Below are positions 8,377 to 16,387 of a stretch of 64,000 nucleotides of DNA, in pieces. The notes beneath the pieces are model-generated. The model was not told the origin of the DNA. It did not search any database and was given only the letters and a program-made list of their open reading frames with translations. Numbering within the stretch: position 1 is the stretch's first letter; the number at the start of each line of letters is the position of its first letter. Both the position numbers and the translations under genes were made by a program. The stretch spans positions 1-64,000 of the forward strand of contig CBFIHE010000003.1 of NCBI GenBank assembly GCA_965662345.1, written 5' to 3'. Source of the DNA: UBA6049 sp965662345. GTDB taxonomy: Bacteria; Bacteroidota; Bacteroidia; Flavobacteriales_G; Salibacteraceae.

Positions 8377-9753
8377 ATGGAACAGATTAAAAGTATAGTA
8401 GAGTCACAGAAAGCCTATTTTCATACGGGTAAAACCTTGCCTTATGCCCATCGGGCAGAAGCACTTAAAAAATTGAAAAGGGTTCTCGTTGAAAGAGAGG
8501 AAGATCTTTTTAGTGCGCTTGAATCTGACTTTAGAAAGCCTCCGTTTGAGAGCTTCGTAAGCGAAACGGGATATTTGCAAAAAGATATTGAGCATACTTT
8601 AACTCACCTGCATGAATGGATGCGACCCGAGCGTGTATCGGGTACATTCCTCTCGTTCCCTTCTAAGAGTAAAATATACAAAGAGCCATATGGAGTTTGT
8701 TTGGTCATAAGTCCATGGAATTACCCAATACAGTTGGCTTTAGCCCCTGCAATATCTGCTATAGCAGCTGGGAATACAGTAATTATAAAGCCGTCTGAGC
8801 ATGCTCCAGCTACAGCAGCGCTGATAGCTGAAATTATTGCAAGCTGTTTTAGTCCGCAATTTGTTGCGGTGATTCAAGGAGAGGTACCTGAAACTACCGC
8901 GTTGATGGAAGAGCCACTAGATTATGTTTTCTTCACTGGGAGCCCCGAGGTTGGCAAGATTATAATGCGGTTAGCCGCAGAACAGTTAATGCCTCATACG
9001 CTTGAGTTGGGAGGTAAAAGCCCATGTGTTGTAGATAAATCTGCCAATCTTAGCTTAGCTGCTAAACGTATTGCACAAGGAAAATTCTTTAATGCGGGCC
9101 AAACTTGTATTGCACCAGACTATGTACTCGTTGACGCTACCATACAAGCCAATTTTATAACGGAATTGAAGAAGTGCCTGCAAGACTTTTATGGAAACGA
9201 TCCTAAACAGAGTGGCGATTATGCACGCATCATTCACAAGAGACACTTTGATAAGCTCAAGGGATATATAGACAATGGTGAGGTAGCTATTGGTGGAGAA
9301 ACAGACTCAGATGAGCTATTTATTTCACCTACGGTAATGGTGAATGTAAACCAAGACTCACCAGTAATGAAAGAAGAAATTTTTGGTCCTGTTTTGCCCG
9401 TTTTGCCCTATTCTAGAGAAGAAGAGATTGTTCCCTTTGTAAGAAAATACTCAAAGCCACTAGCCATGTACCATTTTACAAGTAACAGAAGCTTAAAAAA
9501 GAAACTCAGAGAGCAGCTTAGCTTTGGAGGCGGAGCAGTGAATGATACATTGGAGCACCTCATTAATCCAAACCTTCCCTTTGGTGGAGTTGGAGTAAGT
9601 GGGCTAGGTGCATACCATGGTAAATTTGGCTTCGATGCTTTTTCACACGCCAAGGGAGTATTGGAAAAATCTGGGTGGTTAGATATTCCTTTAAAATATC
9701 CTCCGTATACTAAAAAGCTTGGGTTGATTAGAAAGGTGTTCAAAATCAGCTAA
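8377..9753 (+). CDS. Aldehyde dehydrogenase, class 3-like
   Basis: A 458-residue NAD(P)-dependent aldehyde dehydrogenase. The catalytic Cys is in FFNAGQTCIAPDYVLV, the general-base Glu in HTLELGGKSPCVV, and the cofactor-binding stretch is VFFTGSPEVGKIIM. The N-terminal helix bundle and the short length fit the ALDH3 group, which oxidises medium- and long-chain aldehydes. The C-terminal PPYTKKLGLIRKVFKI resembles the membrane-proximal tail of that group. The substrate cannot be read from the sequence. The TetR gene 45 bases downstream may control it. The ATG at 8377 is preferred over the TTG two codons upstream. Confidence 0.92.
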   Translation: MEQIKSIVESQKAYFHTGKTLPYAHRAEALKKLKRVLVEREEDLFSALESDFRKPPFESFVSETGYLQKDIEHTLTHLHEWMRPERVSGTFLSFPSKSKIYKEPYGVCLVISPWNYPIQLALAPAISAIAAGNTVIIKPSEHAPATAALIAEIIASCFSPQFVAVIQGEVPETTALMEEPLDYVFFTGSPEVGKIIMRLAAEQLMPHTLELGGKSPCVVDKSANLSLAAKRIAQGKFFNAGQTCIAPDYVLVDATIQANFITELKKCLQDFYGNDPKQSGDYARIIHKRHFDKLKGYIDNGEVAIGGETDSDELFISPTVMVNVNQDSPVMKEEIFGPVLPVLPYSREEEIVPFVRKYSKPLAMYHFTSNRSLKKKLREQLSFGGGAVNDTLEHLINPNLPFGGVGVSGLGAYHGKFGFDAFSHAKGVLEKSGWLDIPLKYPPYTKKLGLIRKVFKIS

Positions 9754-9798
9754 TTAGAATTTGTATATTAGTGGCATTAATCGTAACCTTAATGCCCC

Positions 9799-10452
9799 AT
9801 GCCAAAAGCAACGTATCACAATCTCAAACCGATTAAGCAAGAAGCGGTAAAGCAAGCTGCGCTAGAAGAGTTTTCGCTTAATGATTATGCCAATGCCTCT
9901 ATCACTAATTTGGTAAAGACTATAGGCATTGCAAAAGGAAGCATATACCAGTACTTTGATCAAAAAAAAGGGCTTTATGAATACCTTGTGGAGTTGGCAA
10001 CTGAAGAAAAGTTGAGCTACACCAAGAAAATCATTAAACGAACAGGTGAAGGTGACTTCGTGAAGTGGTATAAGAAGCTATTGGTTCAATCTCTCTTGTT
10101 TGAGCTAGGCAACCCTCGCTATGCGAGCTTATTGAAAAACGTATCGCAAGAAAGACACAACACAGAGGTTGGCAACCTAGCCATGAAGACGCTTAAAGAT
10201 TCTCATGCATTTTTAAAAAAGGTAATCAAGATTCATCAAAAGAATAACACTGTAGACGCAAAGCTAGATGCAGAGGCAGTAGCAATGATTTTAACCAATG
10301 TAACCTTTGGCTTTGCAGATGGCTTTTATGTTCTTCAAGGAATTGATTTTATGTCGCACGTGCGCGAAAATGAGCCTGTGCTTGGCAAGGAAGAGGAAGC
10401 GAAGAAATATGCGAAGAGTATTGTGAAACCAATATCAGCCATGCTTTCTTAA
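9799..10452 (+). CDS. TetR/AcrR family transcriptional regulator
   Basis: The 217-residue protein has an N-terminal helix-turn-helix: EAVKQAALEEFSLNDYANAS, then TNLVKTIGIAKGSIYQYF, then DQKKGLYEYLVELA, the classic TetR pattern. The remaining 150 residues form the variable helical ligand-binding domain. It lies directly downstream of the aldehyde dehydrogenase gene in the same direction, so control of that gene or of fatty acid/aldehyde metabolism is plausible but not shown. After its stop codon comes a terminator that works for the opposite strand. Confidence 0.93.
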   Translation: MPKATYHNLKPIKQEAVKQAALEEFSLNDYANASITNLVKTIGIAKGSIYQYFDQKKGLYEYLVELATEEKLSYTKKIIKRTGEGDFVKWYKKLLVQSLLFELGNPRYASLLKNVSQERHNTEVGNLAMKTLKDSHAFLKKVIKIHQKNNTVDAKLDAEAVAMILTNVTFGFADGFYVLQGIDFMSHVRENEPVLGKEEEAKKYAKSIVKPISAMLS

Positions 10453-10488
10453 AAAGTAAAGGTCCGGAAGCATCGCTGCTGCCGGACC
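10451..10488 (-). terminator. Strong minus-strand terminator of a small transcript
   Basis: The stem GGTCCGG/CCGGACC (10461-10467 with 10482-10488) encloses an inner AGCA/TGCT stem with a TCGC loop. On the minus strand it is followed by TTTACTTTTT, so it terminates leftward transcription. No annotated gene lies upstream in that direction except the 23-codon ORF, which indicates a dedicated small transcript. On the plus strand no T tract follows, so it is a poor terminator for tetR. Confidence 0.75.
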
Positions 10489-10555
10489 CTAAGAAATCCT
10501 TATAGTAAGATTTTACAGGTAATTACCTAAAGCCTATAAGGACATTAGGCAACTG

Positions 10556-10627
10556 CTACGCATCCATAAGGATTACGTTAGCTACTGCTTTACCTGTTTG
10601 TATTCGTGATTTCTTTTTCGACTGCAT
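10556..10627 (-). CDS. Candidate 23-residue peptide gene with strong Shine-Dalgarno
   Basis: The minus strand carries ATG CAG TCG AAA AAG AAA ... GAT GCG TAG, encoding a 23-residue peptide that starts MQSKKKSRIQTGK and ends NVILMDA. AAAGGAGG lies eight bases before the ATG (10636-10643), the best Shine-Dalgarno in the window and rare in this phylum. The ORF is followed by hairpins and an intrinsic terminator. A seven-codon ORF lies just upstream (10652-10675). I do not recognise the peptide. Alternatives are a leader peptide of a structured regulatory RNA, or a chance ORF in a non-coding RNA. The Shine-Dalgarno, spacing and terminator together favour a real translated unit. Confidence 0.45.
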   Translation of the reverse strand: MQSKKKSRIQTGKAVANVILMDA

Positions 10628-10635
10628 TACACCGC

Positions 10636-10643
10636 CCTCCTTT
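10636..10643 (-). promoter_or_regulatory. Unusually strong Shine-Dalgarno
   Basis: AAAGGAGG on the minus strand is complementary to the end of 16S rRNA and sits eight bases before the small ORF's ATG. Most genes in this window have no such sequence, as expected for Bacteroidota, where the anti-Shine-Dalgarno is largely hidden in the ribosome. Confidence 0.6.
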
Positions 10644-10774
10644 CGTTTAGTTTAACTTAATCCGTATTGGTTCATCGAGTACATTACGACTACTACAACC
10701 GGTTCGAGAGATTCTCCCTCTTAATGACTTGTTCGAATATAACATGTTTTTCGATTGAAAGTTTTATTCATGCT

Positions 10775-10817
10775 GTTTCATTTTTCAACGGCATTCTTGA
10801 AAACCTGTTGATGAAAC
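10775..10817. repeat. Imperfect inverted repeat / hairpin
   Basis: GTTTCAT (10775-10781) pairs with ATGAAAC (10811-10817), and CAACGG pairs with CCTGTTG through one bulge. An asymmetric TTTT lies between the two helices. It is in the presumed 5' part of the minus-strand small transcript. Confidence 0.45.
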
Positions 10818-10890
10818 ATCCTTATGGCTGTTTGGAATACTGTTGTAAGCCTGTTTAAATCGCTAACTTTCCTAACGTAAGCTTAATATA

Positions 10891-10928
10891 TAAAGCTAGC
10901 AGCTCTAAAAATGGCTTGGATAGCTTTA
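10891..10928. promoter_or_regulatory. Divergent promoter boxes forming an inverted repeat
   Basis: TAAAGCTA (10891-10898) and TAGCTTTA (10921-10928) are perfect inverted copies separated by 22 bases. Each reads TAGCTTTA, close to TAnnTTTG, in outward orientation: rightward into phoH (ATG 15 bases on) and leftward into the small-transcript region. The inverted repeat could also be an operator. Confidence 0.4.
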
Positions 10929-10942
10929 GAAAAATTTAAAAT

Positions 10943-12283
10943 ATGCCGAGAGCTAAGAAAAAGCAACGGAAGATTTTTGTGTTTGATACCTCCGTTATTC
11001 TATTCGACCATAATTCAATCCATAACTTTGAAGAGAACGATGTTGCCATTCCTATTACTGTCTTAGAAGAGATAGATAATTTCAAAAAGGGCAATGACAC
11101 CAAAAATTTTGAGGCCAGAGAGTTCATCCGCATTCTGGATAAACTATCTGAGAAAAACTCGCTCCAGCATTGGATTCCTCTAAACGGACCTAAAAAGGGC
11201 AACTTTAAGGTAATCATGAATGGTCAAGGCGCTAAAAATGAAACAGACCGAATATTTGATACCAATAAGAATGACCATAAGATTCTGAACGCAGCCATTA
11301 CCCTTGTTAAAGAAGAGCCTGAAGCCAAAGTAACACTCGTTTCTAAAGACATCAACCTAAGGTTGAAGGCAAAAGCACTTGATTTGCCAGCAGAAGATTA
11401 TGAAACGGGTAAGATTCAAGACCTTCAAAATCTTTCCACAGGCAAAACCACGTATGATAATATTGACCAAGACTTGGTTGATTTGTTATTCGCAGAGACA
11501 GCGGTAGATGCATCAAAATTCAAAGGTGTTGAGCTTAGGGCAAATCAGTATTATATTCTAAAAGGTAAGAAAAGCAGCGTACTAGCTTATTTTAACCCTG
11601 TTACCCGCATGATGGAACGCGTTGAAAAGCGCACGTGCTATGGAATTAATCCGCGAAATGCAGAGCAAACGTTTGCCATACACGCCTTACTTAACTCAGA
11701 ATCTCCCATCATTTGTATGCAAGGTGTTGCTGGTACAGGCAAAACACTACTTTCTTTAGCAGCTTCTGTAGAGCAGCGCAGCTCGTTCAAGCAAATTTAT
11801 TTAGCCAGACCCATTGTTCCGCTTAGCAATAAAGACATTGGTTACTTACCAGGAGATATCAAAAGCAAAATCAACCCGTACATGGAGCCTCTATGGGACA
11901 ACCTCAAGTTGATTAAAAATCAATGGGGAGAAACGCATAGGAACTTCAAGCGTATTGAGGAGATGGTAAATAAAGAAAAGATTATGGTTACCCCGCTAGC
12001 CTACATTCGTGGTCGCAGTTTATCTGATGTCATATTTATAGTAGATGAAGCACAGAACCTCACACCTCATGAGGTTAAAACAATAATTTCAAGGGCAGGA
12101 GAGAATTGCAAGATGGTTTTCTCGGGTGATATTTATCAAATAGATACCCCATACTTAGATGAGCAATCAAACGGGCTTAGTTACCTCATAGATAAACTCC
12201 AAGGGCATGAGCTTTTCACACATATAACCCTTGAAAAAGGTGAGCGTAGCGAGTTGGCAAATCTGGCGAATGATTTATTGTAA
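10943..12283 (+). CDS. PIN domain-PhoH family ATPase
   Basis: The 446-residue protein joins an N-terminal PIN nuclease-like domain (KIFVFDTSVILFDHNSI and VTLVSKDINLRLKAK carry its acidic residues, about 1-150) to a C-terminal PhoH ATPase domain. The ATPase has Walker A GVAGTGKT near residue 265 and Walker B VIFIVDEAQN near residue 350. Proteins of this PIN-PhoH (PhoH2/YlaK-like) arrangement are ATP-dependent RNA helicase/nucleases in studied cases. Their substrate here is unknown. The start ATG is preceded by the divergent promoter region; no Shine-Dalgarno is seen. Confidence 0.93.
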   Translation: MPRAKKKQRKIFVFDTSVILFDHNSIHNFEENDVAIPITVLEEIDNFKKGNDTKNFEAREFIRILDKLSEKNSLQHWIPLNGPKKGNFKVIMNGQGAKNETDRIFDTNKNDHKILNAAITLVKEEPEAKVTLVSKDINLRLKAKALDLPAEDYETGKIQDLQNLSTGKTTYDNIDQDLVDLLFAETAVDASKFKGVELRANQYYILKGKKSSVLAYFNPVTRMMERVEKRTCYGINPRNAEQTFAIHALLNSESPIICMQGVAGTGKTLLSLAASVEQRSSFKQIYLARPIVPLSNKDIGYLPGDIKSKINPYMEPLWDNLKLIKNQWGETHRNFKRIEEMVNKEKIMVTPLAYIRGRSLSDVIFIVDEAQNLTPHEVKTIISRAGENCKMVFSGDIYQIDTPYLDEQSNGLSYLIDKLQGHELFTHITLEKGERSELANLANDLL

Positions 12284-12322
12284 TACGGGGCAACCTAGTA
12301 TGCATTAAAAGGTCTAAGGTCC

Positions 12323-13591
12323 ATGAAAAGAATACTTGCTACAGCCTTCGTTATACTCAGTTTAGTAGGATTGAGTAAAGCGCAGACGCTCACCAAAAAA
12401 GTTTTATTCCTAGGGAATTCCTATACGGCATCTAATAACCTGCCTCAAATGGTTTCTGAATTGGCAGGCTCAACGGGTGACTTACTCTCCTTTGATGCCA
12501 ACACACCTGGTGGTCATCGTTTGATGGGTCATGCATCCAACCCCACTTCGCTTCAAAAGATTAGAGGAAACGATTGGGATTATGTGGTACTGCAAGCCCA
12601 AAGTCAAGAGCCTTCTTGGTCTACCCAACAAGTTGAGGCAGAGGTGCTCCCTTATGCAGCAGAATTATCAGATAGCATTCGTTTGAATTCAATATGTAGT
12701 ACACCACTTTTTTTTATGACATGGGGCAGAGAGAATGGTGATGCCATGAACTGCCTGTTTATTCCCTGGGTATGCACCTATGAAGGTATGGACAGTGCGT
12801 TATATGCGAATTACATGCGCATGGCCATTGAGAACGATGCTGCCGTCTCTCCAGTAGGAGCCGTATGGAGAAAGATAAGAGAAGAAACAAATATTCAGCT
12901 CTATTCAGGAGATGGCTCCCATCCGTCTTATGCAGGTAGTTACGCAGCAGCGTGCACGTTTTATGCACGTATTTTTGGCAAAGATCCAAGGCTTACAAAT
13001 TGGGAGGGGCAGCTAGACCCCATGGTGGCAGACAGTATTCGCACGGCCGCTTATGAAGTAGTTTTTGATACTGTTGTTTGGGATTTTACCCCAAATAGAG
13101 CGGTAGCAGATTTCTCGTACACGTTGAACGACTTTGATTTATTAGCAGAGGCTGCTTCTTCTGTATATGATTCCTTGGCGTGGAGTATTTCAGACGGGGC
13201 AAGGTATTCAGACTCTTCTATTAGTCACGTTTTCTCTGATACTGGCAGTTACACCCTTCAATTGGTTGCGTGGAAATGCGGCAAAGCCGATACACTTACA
13301 CAAACAATTCGGGTGGAATCGGCAGGTGGTTCTACAGGAATTTCTCCTTTAGATTCAAGAACGATTCAGGTTTCCCCCAACCCGGCAACGGACCGCATTA
13401 CGATTTCAGGTATAACGGGTAAAGTGAACATCAAAGTGTTTTCCATGCTAGGAGCAGAGCTGATGGCTTTTAGCACCAATCAACAGGTCGAATTGGAATT
13501 ACCTCTGGAGAACCTTCCCTCTGGCTTCTATACCATCGCCCTGCGAAACGAAACTGGAGATTTGGTTACACTTCCGTTTGTGAAACAATAA
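12323..13591 (+). CDS. Exported SGNH-type hydrolase with PKD-like and T9SS domains
   Basis: A signal peptide (MKRILATAFVILSLVGLSKA) leads into an SGNH/GDSL-like esterase domain. The block I nucleophile is LFLGNSYTASNN and the block V Asp/His pair is GDGSHPSYAGSY. Residues of about 255-330 look like a PKD-type beta-sandwich (SISDGARYSDSSISHVFSDT). The last 80 residues, from VSPNPATDRITI, form a T9SS sorting domain. The enzyme should be secreted or attached to the cell surface and act on an ester, possibly of a polysaccharide; the substrate is not readable. It stands as a single gene after phoH. Confidence 0.85.
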   Translation: MKRILATAFVILSLVGLSKAQTLTKKVLFLGNSYTASNNLPQMVSELAGSTGDLLSFDANTPGGHRLMGHASNPTSLQKIRGNDWDYVVLQAQSQEPSWSTQQVEAEVLPYAAELSDSIRLNSICSTPLFFMTWGRENGDAMNCLFIPWVCTYEGMDSALYANYMRMAIENDAAVSPVGAVWRKIREETNIQLYSGDGSHPSYAGSYAAACTFYARIFGKDPRLTNWEGQLDPMVADSIRTAAYEVVFDTVVWDFTPNRAVADFSYTLNDFDLLAEAASSVYDSLAWSISDGARYSDSSISHVFSDTGSYTLQLVAWKCGKADTLTQTIRVESAGGSTGISPLDSRTIQVSPNPATDRITISGITGKVNIKVFSMLGAELMAFSTNQQVELELPLENLPSGFYTIALRNETGDLVTLPFVKQ

Positions 13592-13688
13592 ATTGAACAT
13601 CTAAGGTATTTACCGTAGTCGTTCACGTAGATTAACGTATTGTTCTGATTAACGTTAAGTAGCTCTTTTGTAAGAGAAACTAGGAGTT

Positions 13689-14267
13689 ATGAAGAATATA
13701 GTATGGCTACTCGCAATTCTTACATTTAGCTTTGTTGCCTGCGAGAAAGAAGAAGATGAACAACCAGTAAATACCAATCCTACCAACCCAACTAACCCTA
13801 TTCCAACACCAAGTAGGCCAGAATCATATATAGTTATAGATTCTGATACGTTTTGGGTTGTGGAAAACAGACCATCTTTCAGTTCACTATTTTTTAGGTA
13901 TCAGTTCAACTTGGCGTCAACAGACCAGTTGGGTCAAACGGGAAATGATGGTTTTCCTGAATCAACCATTGGTCTTGGCTTAACTTTCAAAGAAAAGCCC
14001 ACTTCAGGCGGACAAGCACCAGTAAGTACAGACAGATTCCCTGATGTAGGCTCCGATAGCGTAAATTACTACTTCTCGTACTTTGTAAATACAGGTAGCC
14101 CTTATGAAGAATTGAATTTTTTGGGATCCACCTCGGAATTAGTTCCTTTCAATATTGATAACGGAACTTTCACCATGACTTTACCCCCCATGTCATTGCT
14201 TGATGAAGCTGGTTCATCAATTACATTAAATCTATCTACCGGTTATTTGAAAGCAGTAAACTGGTAG
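13689..14267 (+). CDS. Putative lipoprotein of unknown function
   Basis: The 192-residue product begins MKNIVWLLAILTFSFVACEK, with a lipobox before the Cys, then an acidic EKEEDEQ run and an Asn/Thr/Pro-rich linker (NTNPTNPTNPIPTP). The linker probably serves as a flexible spacer at the outer membrane. The remaining part (about residues 45-192) is probably a beta-rich domain that I cannot assign. It precedes another small exported protein by about 80 bases. Confidence 0.75.
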   Translation: MKNIVWLLAILTFSFVACEKEEDEQPVNTNPTNPTNPIPTPSRPESYIVIDSDTFWVVENRPSFSSLFFRYQFNLASTDQLGQTGNDGFPESTIGLGLTFKEKPTSGGQAPVSTDRFPDVGSDSVNYYFSYFVNTGSPYEELNFLGSTSELVPFNIDNGTFTMTLPPMSLLDEAGSSITLNLSTGYLKAVNW

Positions 14268-14348
14268 TCCCTAAAGCAGCAAACGCAGCTTGTGAGCCCA
14301 CTTCAAATTTATGTCTCAAACTGGCAAGAAAGTTGCCCTAGCACAGAC

Positions 14349-14798
14349 ATGTTCAAGAAGTATTTCTTTTTAGGATTCTTTTGGTTTACCGCTTTGGTGG
14401 TGCACGCGCAAGACACTACCTATTTTGTGAACGGTAGTATTAGCACTATCACCACCTCTTGGAAACAAGGTAGACAGCAAGTTTTTCTATACAATTTGGA
14501 GGGATTGAATACAAGCGTATTTACCCAAGTAAGAAGCGTTTATTCTGTGAAGATCTCGTTTCTTTATGCCAAGAACGGCAGTGTTTCTGAGCTGGTTGAA
14601 ACAATACATCCGGGAGGTAGCCCCTGCACCCAAAAGGTTACATACTATTTCAATAGTATGAATGAACCTTTAAGAAAAGAAATAGAGCCACAATTCTCAA
14701 CGCTTTGTTATTGTGAACCGGCCACTTGGTTTTGGAGAAAAAAGAAGAGGATATGGGTAAAGCAAGAGCAGGTATACTGCTCACCCATTAACCCATAG
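14349..14798 (+). CDS. Small exported protein of unknown function
   Basis: From the ATG at 14349 the product is about 149 residues and begins MFKKYFFLGFFWFTALVVHA, a clear signal peptide with cleavage near HAQ. The open frame extends 19 codons further upstream, but those residues would spoil the signal peptide, so the later start is preferred. Four cysteines in the second half (SPCTQ, TLCYC, VYCS) may form disulfides in the periplasm. No family was recognised. It ends four bases before the convergent MoxR gene. Confidence 0.65.
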   Translation: MFKKYFFLGFFWFTALVVHAQDTTYFVNGSISTITTSWKQGRQQVFLYNLEGLNTSVFTQVRSVYSVKISFLYAKNGSVSELVETIHPGGSPCTQKVTYYFNSMNEPLRKEIEPQFSTLCYCEPATWFWRKKKRIWVKQEQVYCSPINP

Positions 14799-14802
14799 TT
14801 TC

Positions 14803-16356
14803 TCAAGGTTGTATTTCTTCATAAGCGTGCTTTACTTTTTCTACACGCATTTTTAATTGATCAATGGTTCGTAGCACCTCATTCAGGTTTTCAGTAACCA
14901 ATGGAACTAATGTCTTGCTAACAAAAAGGTTTTCAGGAAGATTTTTTATCGCCTCTGGCTTTTCTTTCTGTAATCTACTTTCTTGCTTATGAATGTATTG
15001 CATGAGCGATTCAAAGCGGTTGTCCCAAAACTTTTTAACGAGCGCATGAGGAGGCTTATAGGTTACCTCTACACGTTCTTTTACGTAGGTTTCTATATCA
15101 AATGTAAGGTTCATAGAGTTGTGATTTAACGCAACGCTATGACTACCAGAGTCTTTACCAGTTTTTAGTCTTCCCGTTAACTTGTACTCTTCGTCATAAA
15201 TATTGATAACCTCTAGTTTACCTGCTTTGAATTTATTGAAATCGGTGACCTTAATGAAGTTACCCGTAAAGTATTCTCCATTTTTACGAAGCTTGTAGAA
15301 CTCGTCATCAAACGGTTTTAACACTTCTTCTGTATTGGTTCTTTTTATTTTGATCTCTTCATCTACATCTTGCTCAAACTCTTCTACTTCTTTTTTGAGC
15401 GCACTAAGGTTCATAGATAAACTGTAGCCGTGCTTGCGAATAGTTTCTGCCACTATATCTTGGATAATGGGCAACTGCTCTGGTGTATTCCACAGGCAGT
15501 GAACCAGTAGGAAACAATCCATTAAATCCACATAATCTCTGTTGTTCAAATAGGCAGATGTGCGCAGTAAACGAACAATTTTTTTCCACCTTCTATCATA
15601 TAGTTTTATCTCTGGTACCTTTCGTCCCGTTTGGCCATTGAAGTCTTCTATTTTATGCCGAATGAGCTCTATGGTACTAAGCACCACATCTGGAACCGAA
15701 ACCGCATTTATTTTTGAGTTCCACTCCTCCAGCTCAGCAGCGCTGATGCAGAATTCAATGGGGATACTCACATCGTAGAGATTATCTGTATCGGTAATCA
15801 TTTGCAAGAACCGCTTCTTATCTTGAATACCTCCCATGGTGTATCTAATCAAAAGCCTGTCGTAAAGCGGACCAAAACTATCTTCATCTGGCGGGAGTTC
15901 GTTAGACGCAGTAATTAGTGCCTTTAAATCTACTGGGAGTTCTTGTTCACCGTTACGATAAACCTTTTCATTTAGAATGGTGAGAAGAGCATTTTGAATG
16001 GCAGAACTAGATTTCCATATTTCATCTAAGAATACCACATTGGCACCTGGCATGAACTTATCTGTAAGGCGCTCGTATTTGTCTTCTTCTTTAAGTTTTT
16101 TGATAGAAACTGGCCCAAATACTTCATCTGGGGTACTGAAGCGGGTCATCAGGTATTCAAAAGACTTACCGTCTTTAAACGCATATTTCAATCTGCGTGC
16201 AACCAAACTTTTTCCAACTCCTGGAGGACCTAATAGAAAGACGCTTTCACCCGCAATCGCGGCAAGAAGACTAAGTTTAACAGCTTCCTCACGTTCATAG
16301 AGACCGGAGAGAAGATGATTGAGCAGACCTTGAATTTTCTCTTTGGTAGTTGACAT
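14803..16356 (-). CDS. MoxR-family AAA+ ATPase (RavA-like)
   Basis: The 517-residue protein has the AAA+ core at residues 20-230: Walker A FLLGPPGVGKS, Walker B NVVFLDEIWKSS, sensor LITASNELPP. A winged/lid region and a long charged C-terminal part (about 330-517) follow. The MSTTKEKIQGLLNHLLSGLYEREE opening and the RFSTPDEVFGPVSIKKL loop match RavA-type MoxR ATPases, which act as chaperones with a von Willebrand factor A partner (ViaA). No VWA-domain gene is adjacent here; the neighbours are a marR-MFS pair, so the partner must lie elsewhere. Confidence 0.9.
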   Translation of the reverse strand: MSTTKEKIQGLLNHLLSGLYEREEAVKLSLLAAIAGESVFLLGPPGVGKSLVARRLKYAFKDGKSFEYLMTRFSTPDEVFGPVSIKKLKEEDKYERLTDKFMPGANVVFLDEIWKSSSAIQNALLTILNEKVYRNGEQELPVDLKALITASNELPPDEDSFGPLYDRLLIRYTMGGIQDKKRFLQMITDTDNLYDVSIPIEFCISAAELEEWNSKINAVSVPDVVLSTIELIRHKIEDFNGQTGRKVPEIKLYDRRWKKIVRLLRTSAYLNNRDYVDLMDCFLLVHCLWNTPEQLPIIQDIVAETIRKHGYSLSMNLSALKKEVEEFEQDVDEEIKIKRTNTEEVLKPFDDEFYKLRKNGEYFTGNFIKVTDFNKFKAGKLEVINIYDEEYKLTGRLKTGKDSGSHSVALNHNSMNLTFDIETYVKERVEVTYKPPHALVKKFWDNRFESLMQYIHKQESRLQKEKPEAIKNLPENLFVSKTLVPLVTENLNEVLRTIDQLKMRVEKVKHAYEEIQP

Positions 16357-16387
16357 ATTCTACCTAACAACTAAACTACACGGGGGT

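Larger units (their letters stand above)
10453..10942. other. 490-base region without a conventional gene
   Basis: This stretch between tetR and phoH contains the minus-strand 23-codon ORF, its terminator, an imperfect hairpin at 10775-10817, and a divergent pair of promoter-like boxes at 10891-10928. A nine-base pairing between 10496-10504 and 10566-10574 (AATCCTTAT with ATAAGGATT) and a GCCTA/TAGGC pairing at 10533-10549 offer alternative folds after the small ORF. A plus-strand frame at 10667-10858 has no support as a gene. Confidence 0.6.

Noticed and set aside
10697..10722. GGTTCGAGAGATTC resembling a tRNA T-arm
   Set aside because: The flanking bases do not form a T stem, and no acceptor, D or anticodon arms can be drawn around it.
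10667..10858. Plus-strand ORF of 63 codons in the tetR-phoH intergenic region
   Set aside because: Its composition is unlike a protein (many Cys, Phe and Tyr), it has no ribosome or promoter support, and it runs through the hairpin region of the opposite small transcript.
14805..14850. Possible terminator between the small exported gene and the MoxR gene
   Set aside because: The sequence is AT-rich but no stem of more than a few pairs followed by a T tract could be drawn.
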